Below, in pieces: positions 8,634-17,587 of a stretch of 64,000 nucleotides of DNA. The stretch is from NCBI GenBank assembly GCA_041752735.1, contig JBGSVW010000034.1, forward strand, positions 27,955 to 91,954. Reading direction: 5' to 3'. Under the pieces are notes generated by a model, which was not told where the DNA came from, ran no database searches, and was given only the letters and a program-made list of their open reading frames with translations. Origin of the DNA: UBA1422 sp041752735 (GTDB taxonomy: Bacteria > Bacillota > Clostridia > Peptostreptococcales > Anaerovoracaceae). Position 1 is the first letter of the stretch, and each line of letters begins with the position of its first letter. The position numbers and the translations under genes were made by a program.

Positions 8634-10175
8634 CTACTCGAACTCTATGGTTCCCGGTGGTTTGCCGGTGCAGTCGTAAAGAACTCGGTTCACGTGTTCT
8701 ACTTCATTGACGATTCTGGTGGTGACTCTTTCAAGGACGTCCCAGGGGAGCTGTGCCGCCTCGGCGGTCATGAAGTCGGAGGTGGTGACGGCCCGCAGGG
8801 CAATGGCGTAGTCGTAGGTTCGAAAGTCGCCCATGACACCGACGGACTGCATGTTGGTCAATGCTGCAAAGTATTGACCCAGCTCCCGGTCGATGCCGGC
8901 ATTGGCGATTTCTTCCCTATAGATGGCGTCGGCCTCCTGAACGATCTTGACCTTTTGTGGGGTCACGTCGCCGATGATTCGGACTGCCAGCCCCGGACCC
9001 GGGAAAGGTTGCCTGTACACTAGATTCTCCGGCAGGCCCAGCTCAAGGCCGGCCTTTCGGACTTCATCTTTAAAGAGCATCCGAAGAGGCTCGATGATTT
9101 CTTTGAAATCCACAAAGTCAGGCAAACCACCGACGTTGTGGTGAGATTTGATGGTGGCGGAATCTCCCAGACCGCTTTCAATGACATCCGGGTATATGGT
9201 CCCCTGCACCAGGTAATCCACCGTCCCTATTTTTTTGGCTTCGTCTTCAAACACACGAATGAATTCCTCGCCGATGATTTTTCGTTTCTTTTCGGGTTCA
9301 GATACGCCGGCCAGTTTTTCATAGAATCGTTCCTTGGCGTCTACCCGAATGAAGTTCAGATCGTATGGGCCGTTAGGGCCGAAGACCTGTTCCACCTGGT
9401 CCCCTTCATCTTTTCGTAGAAGACCATGATCCACAAAGACGCAGGTCAGTTGTTTTCCCACCGCTTTGGAAAGCATGACAGCTGCAACTGAAGAATCCAC
9501 GCCGCCGGACAAGGCGCAAAGAACACTACCATCTCCAACTTGTTTTTGGATTGTTGCGATGGAAGTCTCCACGAAGGCGTCCATTTTCCAGTCACCGGAG
9601 CATTGACAAATATCCATGACAAAGGCATTCAACATCTTAGTTCCTTCAACGGTGTGCTGAACCTCCGGGTGAAACTGGGTAGCATAAAACTTTCTGGTCG
9701 GGTCTTCCATAGCTGCTACGGGACAGACATCAGTGTGCGCTGTAACATTAAATCCCGGGGGTGCTACGGCGATATAGTCGGTGTGACTCATCCAGGCAAT
9801 GGTTTTTTCGGATACATCGCTAAAGAGTTTGCCGGTCCGGTCAATATTCACCATGGTTTTGCCGTACTCGCTGACAGGCGCAGACTGGACAGTTCCGCCT
9901 AATCCCTGTGCCATCAGCTGGGCACCGTAACAGATGCCTAAAATGGGAATCCCCAGGTCAAATATTCGGGGATCGTATTTCAAAGCGTTGGGGCCATAGG
10001 CACTATTGGGACCTCCGGTCAGTATGATGCCTTTGGGGTTTTGCTTTTTTATTTCTTCAATACTATAGGTGTAAGGTTTGACTTCCGCATACACGTTGCA
10101 TTCCCTGACACGCCGGGCAATCAGTTGATTGTATTGTCCGCCGAAATCCAGCACCAAAATATATTCTCTTTGCAT
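8634..10175 (-). CDS. guaA: GMP synthase (glutamine-hydrolysing)
   Basis: GMP synthase of 513 aa, normal length; it aminates XMP to GMP using glutamine and ATP. The N-terminal class I glutamine amidotransferase domain has the nucleophile in GICYGAQLM and a FHPEV histidine-glutamate motif. The ATP pyrophosphatase domain has the P-loop SGGVDSS. The C-terminal dimerisation domain ends in the characteristic PPGTIEFE. It follows guaB by 10 bp on the same strand, so the two last steps of GMP synthesis form one operon. An AGGAG site precedes the ATG. Confidence 0.98.
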   Translation of the reverse strand: MQREYILVLDFGGQYNQLIARRVRECNVYAEVKPYTYSIEEIKKQNPKGIILTGGPNSAYGPNALKYDPRIFDLGIPILGICYGAQLMAQGLGGTVQSAPVSEYGKTMVNIDRTGKLFSDVSEKTIAWMSHTDYIAVAPPGFNVTAHTDVCPVAAMEDPTRKFYATQFHPEVQHTVEGTKMLNAFVMDICQCSGDWKMDAFVETSIATIQKQVGDGSVLCALSGGVDSSVAAVMLSKAVGKQLTCVFVDHGLLRKDEGDQVEQVFGPNGPYDLNFIRVDAKERFYEKLAGVSEPEKKRKIIGEEFIRVFEDEAKKIGTVDYLVQGTIYPDVIESGLGDSATIKSHHNVGGLPDFVDFKEIIEPLRMLFKDEVRKAGLELGLPENLVYRQPFPGPGLAVRIIGDVTPQKVKIVQEADAIYREEIANAGIDRELGQYFAALTNMQSVGVMGDFRTYDYAIALRAVTTSDFMTAEAAQLPWDVLERVTTRIVNEVEHVNRVLYDCTGKPPGTIEFE

Positions 10176-10185
10176 TTATAGTCTC

Positions 10186-11694
10186 CTATCGGTTCATGTT
10201 GTTGGATGGGTCTTTGAGAATGACGTCGTGGGCGCCACCTTCCACAATGCTGGTGGCGGAAACCAAGGTCAGTTTGCTGTTGTGCTGCAACTCCTGCAAA
10301 TTCAACACGCCACAGTTGCACATGGTAGATTTCACTTTCTGCAAAGACTGCCTTACATTGTCGGACAGGCCACCTGCATAAGGCACATAGGAATCCACGC
10401 CCTCTTCAAAGGAAAGCTTGGTGTCTCCACCCATATCATACCGCTGCCAGTTCCGGGCACGGTTGGATCCTTCGCCCCAATATTCTTTGACGTAGTTACC
10501 GTTGACATTCAGCTTGCTGCCGGGACTTTCGTCGAACCGGGCAAAGTATCTGCCCAACATCAGGAAGTCCGCCCCCATGGCCAAGGCCAGGGTCATATGG
10601 TAGTCATACACAATCCCGCCATCAGAGCAAATGGGAATGTATATGCCGGTTTCTTTGAAATATTCGTTTCTCGCGTGGGCCACATCCATGACTGCGCTGG
10701 CTTGTCCACGCCCAATGCCTTTTTGTTCACGGGTGATACAGATGGAACCGCCACCGATACCGACTTTGACAAAATCCGCACCTGCCTTGGCCAGGAATTT
10801 GAATCCTTCGCCATCCACCACATTTCCCGCTCCTATTTTTACCGTATCGCCGTAATTGTCACGGGCGAATTTCAGAGTGTCCACCTGCCATTCGGAAAAG
10901 CCTTCAGAGGAATCGATGCAAAGCACATCTGCGCCGGCATCCACCAAAGCAGGAATTCGTTCTGAAAAATCCCGGGTATTGATTCCGGCTCCGACGATAT
11001 ATCTTTTTTGGTTGTCCAACAGCTCATTGGGATTTGACTTGTGAGAATCATAGTCCTTGCGGAAAACAAAGCAAGTAAGTCTTCCCTGTTTATCCACAAT
11101 AGGTAGTGCATTGAGTTTATGGTCCCAAAGAATATCATTGGCTTCAGAAAGGGAAATTCCCTCTTCAGCATAAATCATCTTTTCGAAGGGTGTCATGAAC
11201 TCGGAAACCTTGGTGTCCGCTTGCATCCTACTGATTCGGTAATCCCGGCTGGTGACAATGCCCACGACTTTGCCCGCTGAAGTGCCATCCTCTGTTACCG
11301 CAACAGTGGAATGTCCTGTTTTGTCCTTAAGGTTTAGAATGTCCCCAAGGGTCTGATCGGGTCGCACATTGGAGTCACTTGTAACAAATCCCGCCTTATG
11401 GCCTTTGACTCGTCTAATCATCGCCGCCTGGTTTTCAATAGGTTGAGAGCCGAAAATAAAAGAAAGTCCACCTTCCTTGGCCAGTGCCACAGCTAGCCTG
11501 TCGTCTGAAACTGCCTGCATGATTGCTGAAACCATGGGTACTTTCATGGAAATCGGAGGTTCCTCGCCTTTTTTAAATTTTACAACCGGTGTGGATAGAT
11601 CCACATTGTCTACGGTGCATCCCTTGGCCGAATAGCCCGGCACTAATAAATATTCATTAAATGTCCTTGACGGTTCATTAAAATATTCTGCCAT
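10186..11694 (-). CDS. guaB: IMP dehydrogenase
   Basis: IMP dehydrogenase of 502 aa oxidises IMP to XMP with NAD+, the committed step to GMP. It has a TIM barrel interrupted by two CBS domains (roughly residues 95-210), the phosphate/IMP motif, the catalytic cysteine in GGGSICITREQKG and the mobile-flap arginine region. Here the cysteine loop reads GIGGGSIC rather than the more usual GIGPGSIC, as in some slightly longer clostridial enzymes. ATG 11694 is chosen because AAAAGGAG lies six bases upstream; the ATG 24 bp further up overlaps that site. First gene of guaB-guaA. I looked for a purine riboswitch in the leader and saw none. Confidence 0.96.
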   Translation of the reverse strand: MAEYFNEPSRTFNEYLLVPGYSAKGCTVDNVDLSTPVVKFKKGEEPPISMKVPMVSAIMQAVSDDRLAVALAKEGGLSFIFGSQPIENQAAMIRRVKGHKAGFVTSDSNVRPDQTLGDILNLKDKTGHSTVAVTEDGTSAGKVVGIVTSRDYRISRMQADTKVSEFMTPFEKMIYAEEGISLSEANDILWDHKLNALPIVDKQGRLTCFVFRKDYDSHKSNPNELLDNQKRYIVGAGINTRDFSERIPALVDAGADVLCIDSSEGFSEWQVDTLKFARDNYGDTVKIGAGNVVDGEGFKFLAKAGADFVKVGIGGGSICITREQKGIGRGQASAVMDVAHARNEYFKETGIYIPICSDGGIVYDYHMTLALAMGADFLMLGRYFARFDESPGSKLNVNGNYVKEYWGEGSNRARNWQRYDMGGDTKLSFEEGVDSYVPYAGGLSDNVRQSLQKVKSTMCNCGVLNLQELQHNSKLTLVSATSIVEGGAHDVILKDPSNNMNR

Positions 11695-11903
11695 GATTGA
11701 CTCCTTTTCGTTTCTCATACTTTTGCCTTATTTTATATTAAAAAGCCTCAGAATACAAATCGAAATTTCACTTATTTGAGACCGAATTCTTGACGGTGTA
11801 TGGATATTGCATATCTAGTTAATATATTGTACGATTTTATATAAATAAATATTAATTTTTGTGTTTTGAATAGACTGAACCAATTGACTTTTCTGACTAT
11901 TGA

Positions 11904-11919
11904 TGGTACTTTTAATGCA
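11904..11919 (+). promoter_or_regulatory. Possible sigma-54 promoter of the TRAP transporter operon
   Basis: TGGTACTTTTAATGCA has GG and GC exactly ten bases apart, with one deviation from consensus in each half (TGGTAC for TGGCAC, ATGC for TTGC). It lies 65 bp before the dctP start. Weaker than the two other sigma-54 sites in this window. Confidence 0.35.
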
Positions 11920-11983
11920 AGCGCATCCATAATTATTCATGGATGCACGTTATGTATTAATCGCTATTTTAAAGGAGGAGACT

Positions 11984-13024
11984 ATGAGAAAATTCAAACT
12001 ACTATCTTTGGTCCTGGTACTCGCACTAGTTATGACATCTTTCGCAGCCTGTGGAGGCGGCGGTGATGATGCAGCTTACAGTGCAGACAATCCCCTCAAA
12101 TTGCGACTTGCATCTGATGCTCCAACCGAGCACATTGCAACCGTTCTAAACGAAGAATTGTGTGCTATGATTGAAGAAAAAACAGAAGGCAGAATCGTTG
12201 TTGATTATTTCGGTGGCGGCTCACTGGGCGACTATAACACCGTTTTCAACGAAGTAAAACTGGGCACCATCGATGCTGCTCAAATTACCATTCCTGATGC
12301 ACTTGACGCTCGTCTTGGCGCAGCTTACATGCCTTGGTACGCTTTGAGCTTCGAACAGGGCAAAGAACTCTTTGGTCCCGAATCCTACATGTTCGAATTC
12401 TTCTCAGAAGTCGTTAAGACCCAAGATGTTGAATTCCTAGGATTCGTTCTTGAAGGTTTCATCGGTATGGCTTTGGTCAAGAACGCTGACGATCCATTCA
12501 CCCCCGGAACTGACAAAGGAATCAAAATCAGAGTCCCGGGCATGAACGTGTTCAAAGATGCACAGGTTAACCTAGGCTACAACGTTGCTGAAATCCCCTA
12601 CGGCGAAGTAACCGTAGCTGTTCAGCAGGGTCGTGTCGACGGTTGGGTTGGCGGAACACCGAACATCAACTATGCTTGGTTAGGCGACACCATCAAATAC
12701 ATGTACATCAACTATGCTCATGCTGAAGCTACAAGCTACGTTTTGAGCGATGCCTCACTGGCCAAGATGACAGAAGAAGATCAAGCAATCGTTAAACAGT
12801 GTTTCCTGGATCAAAGTGCTAAGAGCTTTGACAATGCACAGGACAACGAAGTAGTTTACAAGCAAAAGCTAACTGAAGCCGGCGTTGAAGTTGTTGAATT
12901 CACTGAAGAGCAACTGATGACCATGGCAAAATTTGTTAGAGGCGAAACCTGGACCGGTCTTGAAGAATCACTTGGAAAAGATTTGGTCGACAAGTTTAGA
13001 GAAGAAGTTGCGAAATACGAGTAA
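11984..13024 (+). CDS. dctP: TRAP transporter substrate-binding lipoprotein (DctP family)
   Basis: Solute-binding protein of 346 aa that captures a carboxylate-type ligand outside the membrane and hands it to the DctQM permease. It has a lipoprotein signal (hydrophobic core, lipobox SFAAC, lipidated C23) followed by a Gly/Asp linker. The mature part shows DctP features: NPLKLRLASDAPTEH, FGGGSLGDYN and the ligand-contacting arginine segment KIRVPGMNVFKDAQVNLG. AAAGGAGGAG precedes ATG 11984, so the 15-residue in-frame extension is rejected. A hairpin follows the gene. Ligand unknown; in this context a 2-oxo acid or amino acid is plausible. Confidence 0.93.
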   Translation: MRKFKLLSLVLVLALVMTSFAACGGGGDDAAYSADNPLKLRLASDAPTEHIATVLNEELCAMIEEKTEGRIVVDYFGGGSLGDYNTVFNEVKLGTIDAAQITIPDALDARLGAAYMPWYALSFEQGKELFGPESYMFEFFSEVVKTQDVEFLGFVLEGFIGMALVKNADDPFTPGTDKGIKIRVPGMNVFKDAQVNLGYNVAEIPYGEVTVAVQQGRVDGWVGGTPNINYAWLGDTIKYMYINYAHAEATSYVLSDASLAKMTEEDQAIVKQCFLDQSAKSFDNAQDNEVVYKQKLTEAGVEVVEFTEEQLMTMAKFVRGETWTGLEESLGKDLVDKFREEVAKYE

Positions 13025-13062
13025 CCTCTCCTAAACTCAGGTCATTCAACAATTGGAACTGT

Positions 13063-13086
13063 TCGGGGAGGCGAAATCCTCCCCGA
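13063..13086 (+). promoter_or_regulatory. Intergenic stem-loop between dctP and dctQ
   Basis: TCGGGGAGG and CCTCCCCGA form a perfect 9-bp stem with a CGAAAT loop and no T-run. It probably stabilises the dctP transcript 3' end or attenuates the permease genes, so that binding protein is made in excess. Confidence 0.65.
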
Positions 13087-13118
13087 TTTCCATGATTACT
13101 AGAAAGAAGGTGTACACG

Positions 13119-13664
13119 TTGGATCGACTCAAGAATTCCAAATTCTGGGCCATTCTTGTAAGCATTCAAGAATGGATGTTGATGATTCTGGGTGTCCTGA
13201 CCACCTTGATTGTGGCAGCCACCAGCATTCTCAGCAGCTTTTTAAACATTAACTTTCCCGGCAATGAAGAATTGCTGATTATCGTCGTTTTTTATCTTTA
13301 CATGATTGGTTGCGCCTACGGTGCGTACGAAAAATCCCATATCACTGCAGAAATATTGGATGTCGTTATGAAAGACGGCATTATCAAAGAAACGATTTAT
13401 GTCATTCGTTGGATTCTTACATTCATATTAGGTATCGTTTTCATGACTTGGGCGATTTCATTGGTCCAATGGAGTTTCGAAAACGAATTAAAAACATTGG
13501 TATTCCGTCTTCCAATTGCGCTTGGTCAATCATCCATCGTCATTGGGCTGGCCTTGACCAACTTCTATAACTTCATTCACATGTATGAAGCCATCAAAGC
13601 ATATATTATTCGTCGGAGAACCCCAAAAACAGCCGTAGAAACCGGCAGCCCGGAGGTGATGTAG
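13119..13664 (+). CDS. dctQ: TRAP transporter small permease (DctQ family)
   Basis: Integral membrane protein of 181 aa with four hydrophobic segments, matching the four-helix DctQ subunit that pairs with DctM. The conserved YGAYEKSHITAEIL segment after helix 2 is present. The start is uncertain. TTG 13119 has AAGAAGG six bases upstream and clears the stem-loop; ATG 13092 is in frame but follows the hairpin by only five bases and has no clear ribosome site. It ends one base before dctM. Confidence 0.88.
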   Translation: MDRLKNSKFWAILVSIQEWMLMILGVLTTLIVAATSILSSFLNINFPGNEELLIIVVFYLYMIGCAYGAYEKSHITAEILDVVMKDGIIKETIYVIRWILTFILGIVFMTWAISLVQWSFENELKTLVFRLPIALGQSSIVIGLALTNFYNFIHMYEAIKAYIIRRRTPKTAVETGSPEVM

Positions 13665-13665
13665 T

Positions 13666-14967
13666 ATGAGTATCGTATTAATTGCCATCGCAGTGTTGAT
13701 TGTTCTATTGCTAGTTGGCGTTCCTATTCCGTTTTCATTCTTTGCATCCTGTTTGGTCTTAGTCGTCTTTGGTGGCTATGACTACATGTTCCTTGTCCCC
13801 TATGGGTATGCAAAAGCCAGTTCGGCGGTCCTTGTGGCCATCCCCCTGTTTATATTGGCGGGGAGTTTGATGGAAAAAGGTGGAATCGGCGAAAGTCTTG
13901 TCGGCCTGGCCGAAGTCTTTGTCGGTCGAATCAAAGGCGGCCTGGGCGTGGTTATGGTTGTTTCCTGTGCACTGTTTGGTGCCATCTCCGGAAGCGGTAT
14001 GGCTACTCTTTCTTGCATCGGATCCGTTCTACTTCCCAGAATGCGGGATGCCGGATATCCAAGAGGCCACTCGGCAGCGTTGATTTCCAGCGCATCATTA
14101 CTTGGACTGTTAATTCCACCCAGCCTGAACATGCTGATTTTTGCATTTATTGGTGGGCAATCAGTTTTGGCATGCTTCCTGGCTACCATAATTCCCGGTA
14201 TCATTTTGGTCATTTTGCTTAGCGGAACCAACCTATGGATGCTTAGGAAATGCCCGGATATCAGACTTGCGCCTCCGATTCCTAAGGGTGAAAAGGTCAA
14301 AGTCGTCACCAAAAAAACATTCCATGCAATTCCAGCCATGATTGCCCCCGTTATTATTTTGGGCGGCATCTATGGTGGAATCATGACCCCAACGGAAGCA
14401 GCCGCCATCTCCATCGTTTATGCGGCACCTGTTGGATTTTTCATCTACAAAGGCCTCAACCGCAAGACTTTTAGAGAAAGCTTGATTTACTCCGGAACAA
14501 CTGCGGGCGTTATTATGGTTATGCTGTTTTGCGTTATGATGTTGTCTCGTTTGTATGTTATGGAAAACGTACCTCAGATGATTTTGGGTGCAATGACTGC
14601 AGTCACAGACAATCCGATTATTCTAGTCATGATGATTAACTTGTTCCTGATTATCATCGGAATGATTATGGATGACACCAGTGCAATCCTTTTGACCACG
14701 CCCATCATCCTGCCTGTTGCTATCGCACTGGGCATCGATCCGGTTCACTATGCCGCCATCATGGGCGTCAACCTGGGCCTGGGCTGCGTCACCCCTCCCT
14801 GCGCACCGTTCCTGTATCTTGGATCTCGCGTAGGAAATGCGCCAATAGGCGAAATGCTAAAACCAACCGGGTGGTTGATTCTGTTTGCTTGGATTCCAAC
14901 TTTGTTAATCACCACCTATATCCCCGAACTATCCCTGTTCCTGCCAACACTGTTAGGATTCCATTAA
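13666..14967 (+). CDS. dctM: TRAP transporter large permease (DctM family)
   Basis: Large membrane subunit of 433 aa with about twelve hydrophobic segments; it forms the Na+- or H+-coupled translocation path of the TRAP transporter. Typical DctM stretches are GAISGSGMATLSCIGSVLLPRM, PPSLNMLIFAFIGGQS, TPTEAAAISIVYA and NLGLGCVTPPCAPFLY. The ATG lies one base after the dctQ stop, with GGAGGTGATG as ribosome site inside dctQ. A strong terminator ends the operon. Confidence 0.95.
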   Translation: MSIVLIAIAVLIVLLLVGVPIPFSFFASCLVLVVFGGYDYMFLVPYGYAKASSAVLVAIPLFILAGSLMEKGGIGESLVGLAEVFVGRIKGGLGVVMVVSCALFGAISGSGMATLSCIGSVLLPRMRDAGYPRGHSAALISSASLLGLLIPPSLNMLIFAFIGGQSVLACFLATIIPGIILVILLSGTNLWMLRKCPDIRLAPPIPKGEKVKVVTKKTFHAIPAMIAPVIILGGIYGGIMTPTEAAAISIVYAAPVGFFIYKGLNRKTFRESLIYSGTTAGVIMVMLFCVMMLSRLYVMENVPQMILGAMTAVTDNPIILVMMINLFLIIIGMIMDDTSAILLTTPIILPVAIALGIDPVHYAAIMGVNLGLGCVTPPCAPFLYLGSRVGNAPIGEMLKPTGWLILFAWIPTLLITTYIPELSLFLPTLLGFH

Positions 14968-15023
14968 GCCTAAATTTCTGGAGGAACAAAATCCCCTATA
15001 CCATTACTAATACTAATAATACT

Positions 15024-15055
15024 AAAAACCCCGACGCACGTCGGGGTTTTTCTTT
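15024..15055. terminator. Bidirectional terminator between dctM and metA
   Basis: AAAAACCCCGAC / GTCGGGGTTTTT is a perfect 12-bp stem with a GCAC loop and T-runs in both directions. Confidence 0.93.
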
Positions 15056-15124
15056 GTTGTAAATTTTCTCTTTGAATTCTCTGTTCGCTTCTTGTTTGAA
15101 TTCTCGATGCAATTTGATTGTGTC

Positions 15125-16039
15125 TTATAGACTCTCCAAATCGAATGGGGTCTCCTGATAGACGTAATAGTTGAGCCAGTTGGTAAAAAGCAAGCTGGCA
15201 TGCGCTCTCCATCGGAAAATAGGTTCTTTGGTAGGATCGTCATCCTTGAAGTAATTCTTGGGCAAGTCGATGGGCAAGCCCTTATCCACATCCCGGAAGT
15301 ACTCGGTCCCCAGGGTTTCTTTGTCGTATTCCTGGTGTCCCAGAATGAATATCATCCTGCCGTTTTCGTTGGATAAAATATGCAAACCGGACTCAGGGGA
15401 TTCTGCAAGAATCCGCAAGTCCTTATGCTTGAGCACATCCTCTTTTTTGATGGTAGTGTGCCTGGAATGAGGTGCAAAAAACACTTCATCGAAGCCACGC
15501 ATCAACGGGTTCAATGGCCGCATCACCCGCTGTTCAAAAATTCCAAAGACTTTTTTGTCCACCGGATATTTGGGTACGCCATAGTGATAATAAAGCGCTG
15601 CCTGAGCACCCCAGCAAATATGCACCGTGCTGTACACATTGGTCTTGGACCATTCCATGATTTCTTTCAACTCGTTCCAGTAATCCACGTCCTCAAAAGG
15701 AATCTGTTCCACCGGCGCACCGGTGAGAATCATTCCGTCAAACTTTTCGTGTTTGACTTCATCGATGGTTTTGTAAAACGAGTCCAAATGCCCCTGGGAA
15801 ATGTTCTTGGCTTCATGGCTATCCATATGCACCAGCGTCAACTCCACTTGCAAAGGTGAGTTGGCCAGCACACGGGCCAGCTGAGTTTCTGTGGCAATCT
15901 TGGTGGGCATCAGGTTGACTATGACTATACGTAGTGGCCGGATGTCCTGTGTTTGAGCCCGGGCTTTGCGCATGGTGAAAATATTTTCTTTTTTTAAGGT
16001 ATCTCCCGCTGGGAGTCTATTTGGTATGATTACTGGCAT
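15125..16039 (-). CDS. metA: Homoserine O-acetyltransferase (MetA type)
   Basis: MetA-family acyltransferase of 304 aa activates homoserine for methionine synthesis. The catalytic cysteine is C142 in HICWGAQA, followed by the conserved RFDE-like region (MRGFDEVFFAPHSRH). Residue 111 in TGAPVE is glutamate. In MetA proteins Glu111 is known to favour acetyl-CoA, where the E. coli succinyltransferase has glycine, so acetyl transfer is predicted. That fits the neighbouring O-acetylhomoserine sulfhydrylase, whose stop lies 12 bp upstream on the same strand. Second gene of metY-metA. Confidence 0.94.
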   Translation of the reverse strand: MPVIIPNRLPAGDTLKKENIFTMRKARAQTQDIRPLRIVIVNLMPTKIATETQLARVLANSPLQVELTLVHMDSHEAKNISQGHLDSFYKTIDEVKHEKFDGMILTGAPVEQIPFEDVDYWNELKEIMEWSKTNVYSTVHICWGAQAALYYHYGVPKYPVDKKVFGIFEQRVMRPLNPLMRGFDEVFFAPHSRHTTIKKEDVLKHKDLRILAESPESGLHILSNENGRMIFILGHQEYDKETLGTEYFRDVDKGLPIDLPKNYFKDDDPTKEPIFRWRAHASLLFTNWLNYYVYQETPFDLESL

Positions 16040-16051
16040 CTTCCCACCCCC

Positions 16052-17335
16052 CTACGCTTTATTCAATGCGGTATCCAAATCTTCGATAAGATCTTGGATA
16101 TCTTCTAAGCCTGTGGAAAGGCGAATGGCTTCCGGTCTGATGTTGGCCGCCATCTGTTCCTCAGCGCTAAGCTGTCTGTGGGTTGAGCTGGCCGGATGCA
16201 GCGCGCAGGTCCTAATGTCCCCCACATGAACCACCAAGCTGATCAGTTCAATGGAACGGAGGAAATTTTCGCCTGCCTGGGCACCGCCTTTGATACCAAA
16301 GGACAACACACCGCTTTGACCATTGGGCAGATACTTCTTGGCCAGTTCATAATATTCGTCGCCTTGGAGTCCCGGGTATACCACCCAGTCCACCTTGGGA
16401 TGATTTTGTAAAAACTCCGCTAACGCCAGGGCATTCTTGCTGTGACGTTCCATTCTTAAGGACAGGGTTTGTAGGCCCTGCATGGTCAAAAACGCGTTGA
16501 ATGGAGCCATTGCGCAGCCAAGATCCCGAAGACCTTGAGTTCGCAACTTCACTGCGAAAGCCGCAGCACCAAAGGCTTTGTTATATTGCAATCCGTGATA
16601 GCTGGGTTCCGGTTCCGTGAGCCCGGGGAATTTTCCGCCGGTTTCCCAATTGAAGGTTCCTCCGTCCACAACCATACCACCCAAGCTGGTGGCATGGCCG
16701 TCTGCATACTTGCTGGTGGAATGGATTACGATGTTCGCCCCCAACTCCAAAGGTCTGCAAAGGGCTGGTGTCGCCAGGGTATTGTCAACAATCAAAGGTA
16801 CACCGATTTTTTTGGCGATGGTTGAAAACTTCTCAAAGTCCAGCACTGTTAGGTTTGGGTTGCCCAAAGATTCAGCGAAAAGAGCCTTGGTGTTTGGCCT
16901 GGCTGCCTGCAAAATGATTTCAGTGGGATCGTCCTGATTCACGAAGGTGCACTCAATCCCCATTTTCTTAAGAGTTACAGCGAAGAGATTATAGGTCCCT
17001 CCGTAAATTGTCTTTGATGATATGATATGGTCGCCGGCAACGCACAAATTGACCATGGTCATCAGGCTTGCCGACATGCCCGATGAAGTTGCCACTGCGG
17101 CAACGCCTCCCTCAAGTGCAGCCATCTTTGCTTCCAGGCTGCCTACGGTGGGGTTGCCAAGTCTCGAGTAAAAATACCCGGCGCTTTCCAGGTTGAACAG
17201 CGCTGCAACGTCCTCCGGTTCATTGTATCTGAAGGTGGTACTTTGGACTATCGGCATGACCTGAGGCTCTCCGTTCTCAGCTGTGTAGCCGCTATGAATG
17301 CACTGGGTGTCGAGTCTGTATTTTTTTTCGTTCAT
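16052..17335 (-). CDS. metY: O-acetylhomoserine sulfhydrylase / aminocarboxypropyltransferase
   Basis: PLP enzyme of the Cys/Met metabolism family, 427 aa as usual for MetY. It makes homocysteine (or methionine) from O-acetylhomoserine and sulfide (or methanethiol). The PLP lysine is in IHSTSKYADGH. Other family features are YSRLGNPTVGSLEAKMAALEGG, the SGMSASLMTM pocket and the substrate-carboxylate region HPASSTHRQLS. It starts after AAGGAGG and is followed 12 bp later by metA. Confidence 0.96.
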   Translation of the reverse strand: MNEKKYRLDTQCIHSGYTAENGEPQVMPIVQSTTFRYNEPEDVAALFNLESAGYFYSRLGNPTVGSLEAKMAALEGGVAAVATSSGMSASLMTMVNLCVAGDHIISSKTIYGGTYNLFAVTLKKMGIECTFVNQDDPTEIILQAARPNTKALFAESLGNPNLTVLDFEKFSTIAKKIGVPLIVDNTLATPALCRPLELGANIVIHSTSKYADGHATSLGGMVVDGGTFNWETGGKFPGLTEPEPSYHGLQYNKAFGAAAFAVKLRTQGLRDLGCAMAPFNAFLTMQGLQTLSLRMERHSKNALALAEFLQNHPKVDWVVYPGLQGDEYYELAKKYLPNGQSGVLSFGIKGGAQAGENFLRSIELISLVVHVGDIRTCALHPASSTHRQLSAEEQMAANIRPEAIRLSTGLEDIQDLIEDLDTALNKA

Positions 17336-17472
17336 GCCTTTTCCTCCTTAAAGATTTCGGCACCGCATAGTTACGGTGGCGCGCTGCGATTCGCTTTGTG
17401 GCGCGCTGCGATTCGCAAAGCTCATGCCAGCCGCGGGTCTGCGGTCCGATGGTTTTAATAAAAAATTTGATT
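17336..17472 (-). promoter_or_regulatory. metY leader with tandem 22-bp repeat and RBS-proximal hairpin
   Basis: The leader is about 137 nt. It has a GC-rich 22-bp direct repeat, two copies of roughly GTGGCGCGCTGCGATTCGC on + (17378-17419), and a hairpin CACCG-N8-CGGTG (17361-17378) just before the ribosome site. I do not recognise the core of any SAM riboswitch class. Confidence 0.4.
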
Positions 17473-17478
17473 CTGTCT

Positions 17479-17506
17479 ATTATAACATATTTTATAAAAA
17501 TACCAA
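17479..17506 (-). promoter_or_regulatory. Sigma-A promoter of metY-metA
   Basis: On the - strand TTGGTA and a perfect TATAAT are separated by 16 bases; TTGTTG with a 19-base spacer is the alternative -35. Confidence 0.7.
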
Positions 17507-17587
17507 CAATAAATTGTGGTCTGGGAACAAATAATGGTGACTTTGGTTGTCAAAAGAAGAACCAATATGGTATTAATATTTAAAAAG

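Noticed and set aside
11695..11983. Purine riboswitch upstream of guaB
   Set aside because: No conserved aptamer core was seen; the region is AT-rich and only a possible sigma-54 site for the divergent TRAP operon stands out.
17336..17472. SAM riboswitch before metY
   Set aside because: The core sequences of SAM-I and SAM-II that I know are not visible; the leader is dominated by a tandem repeat.
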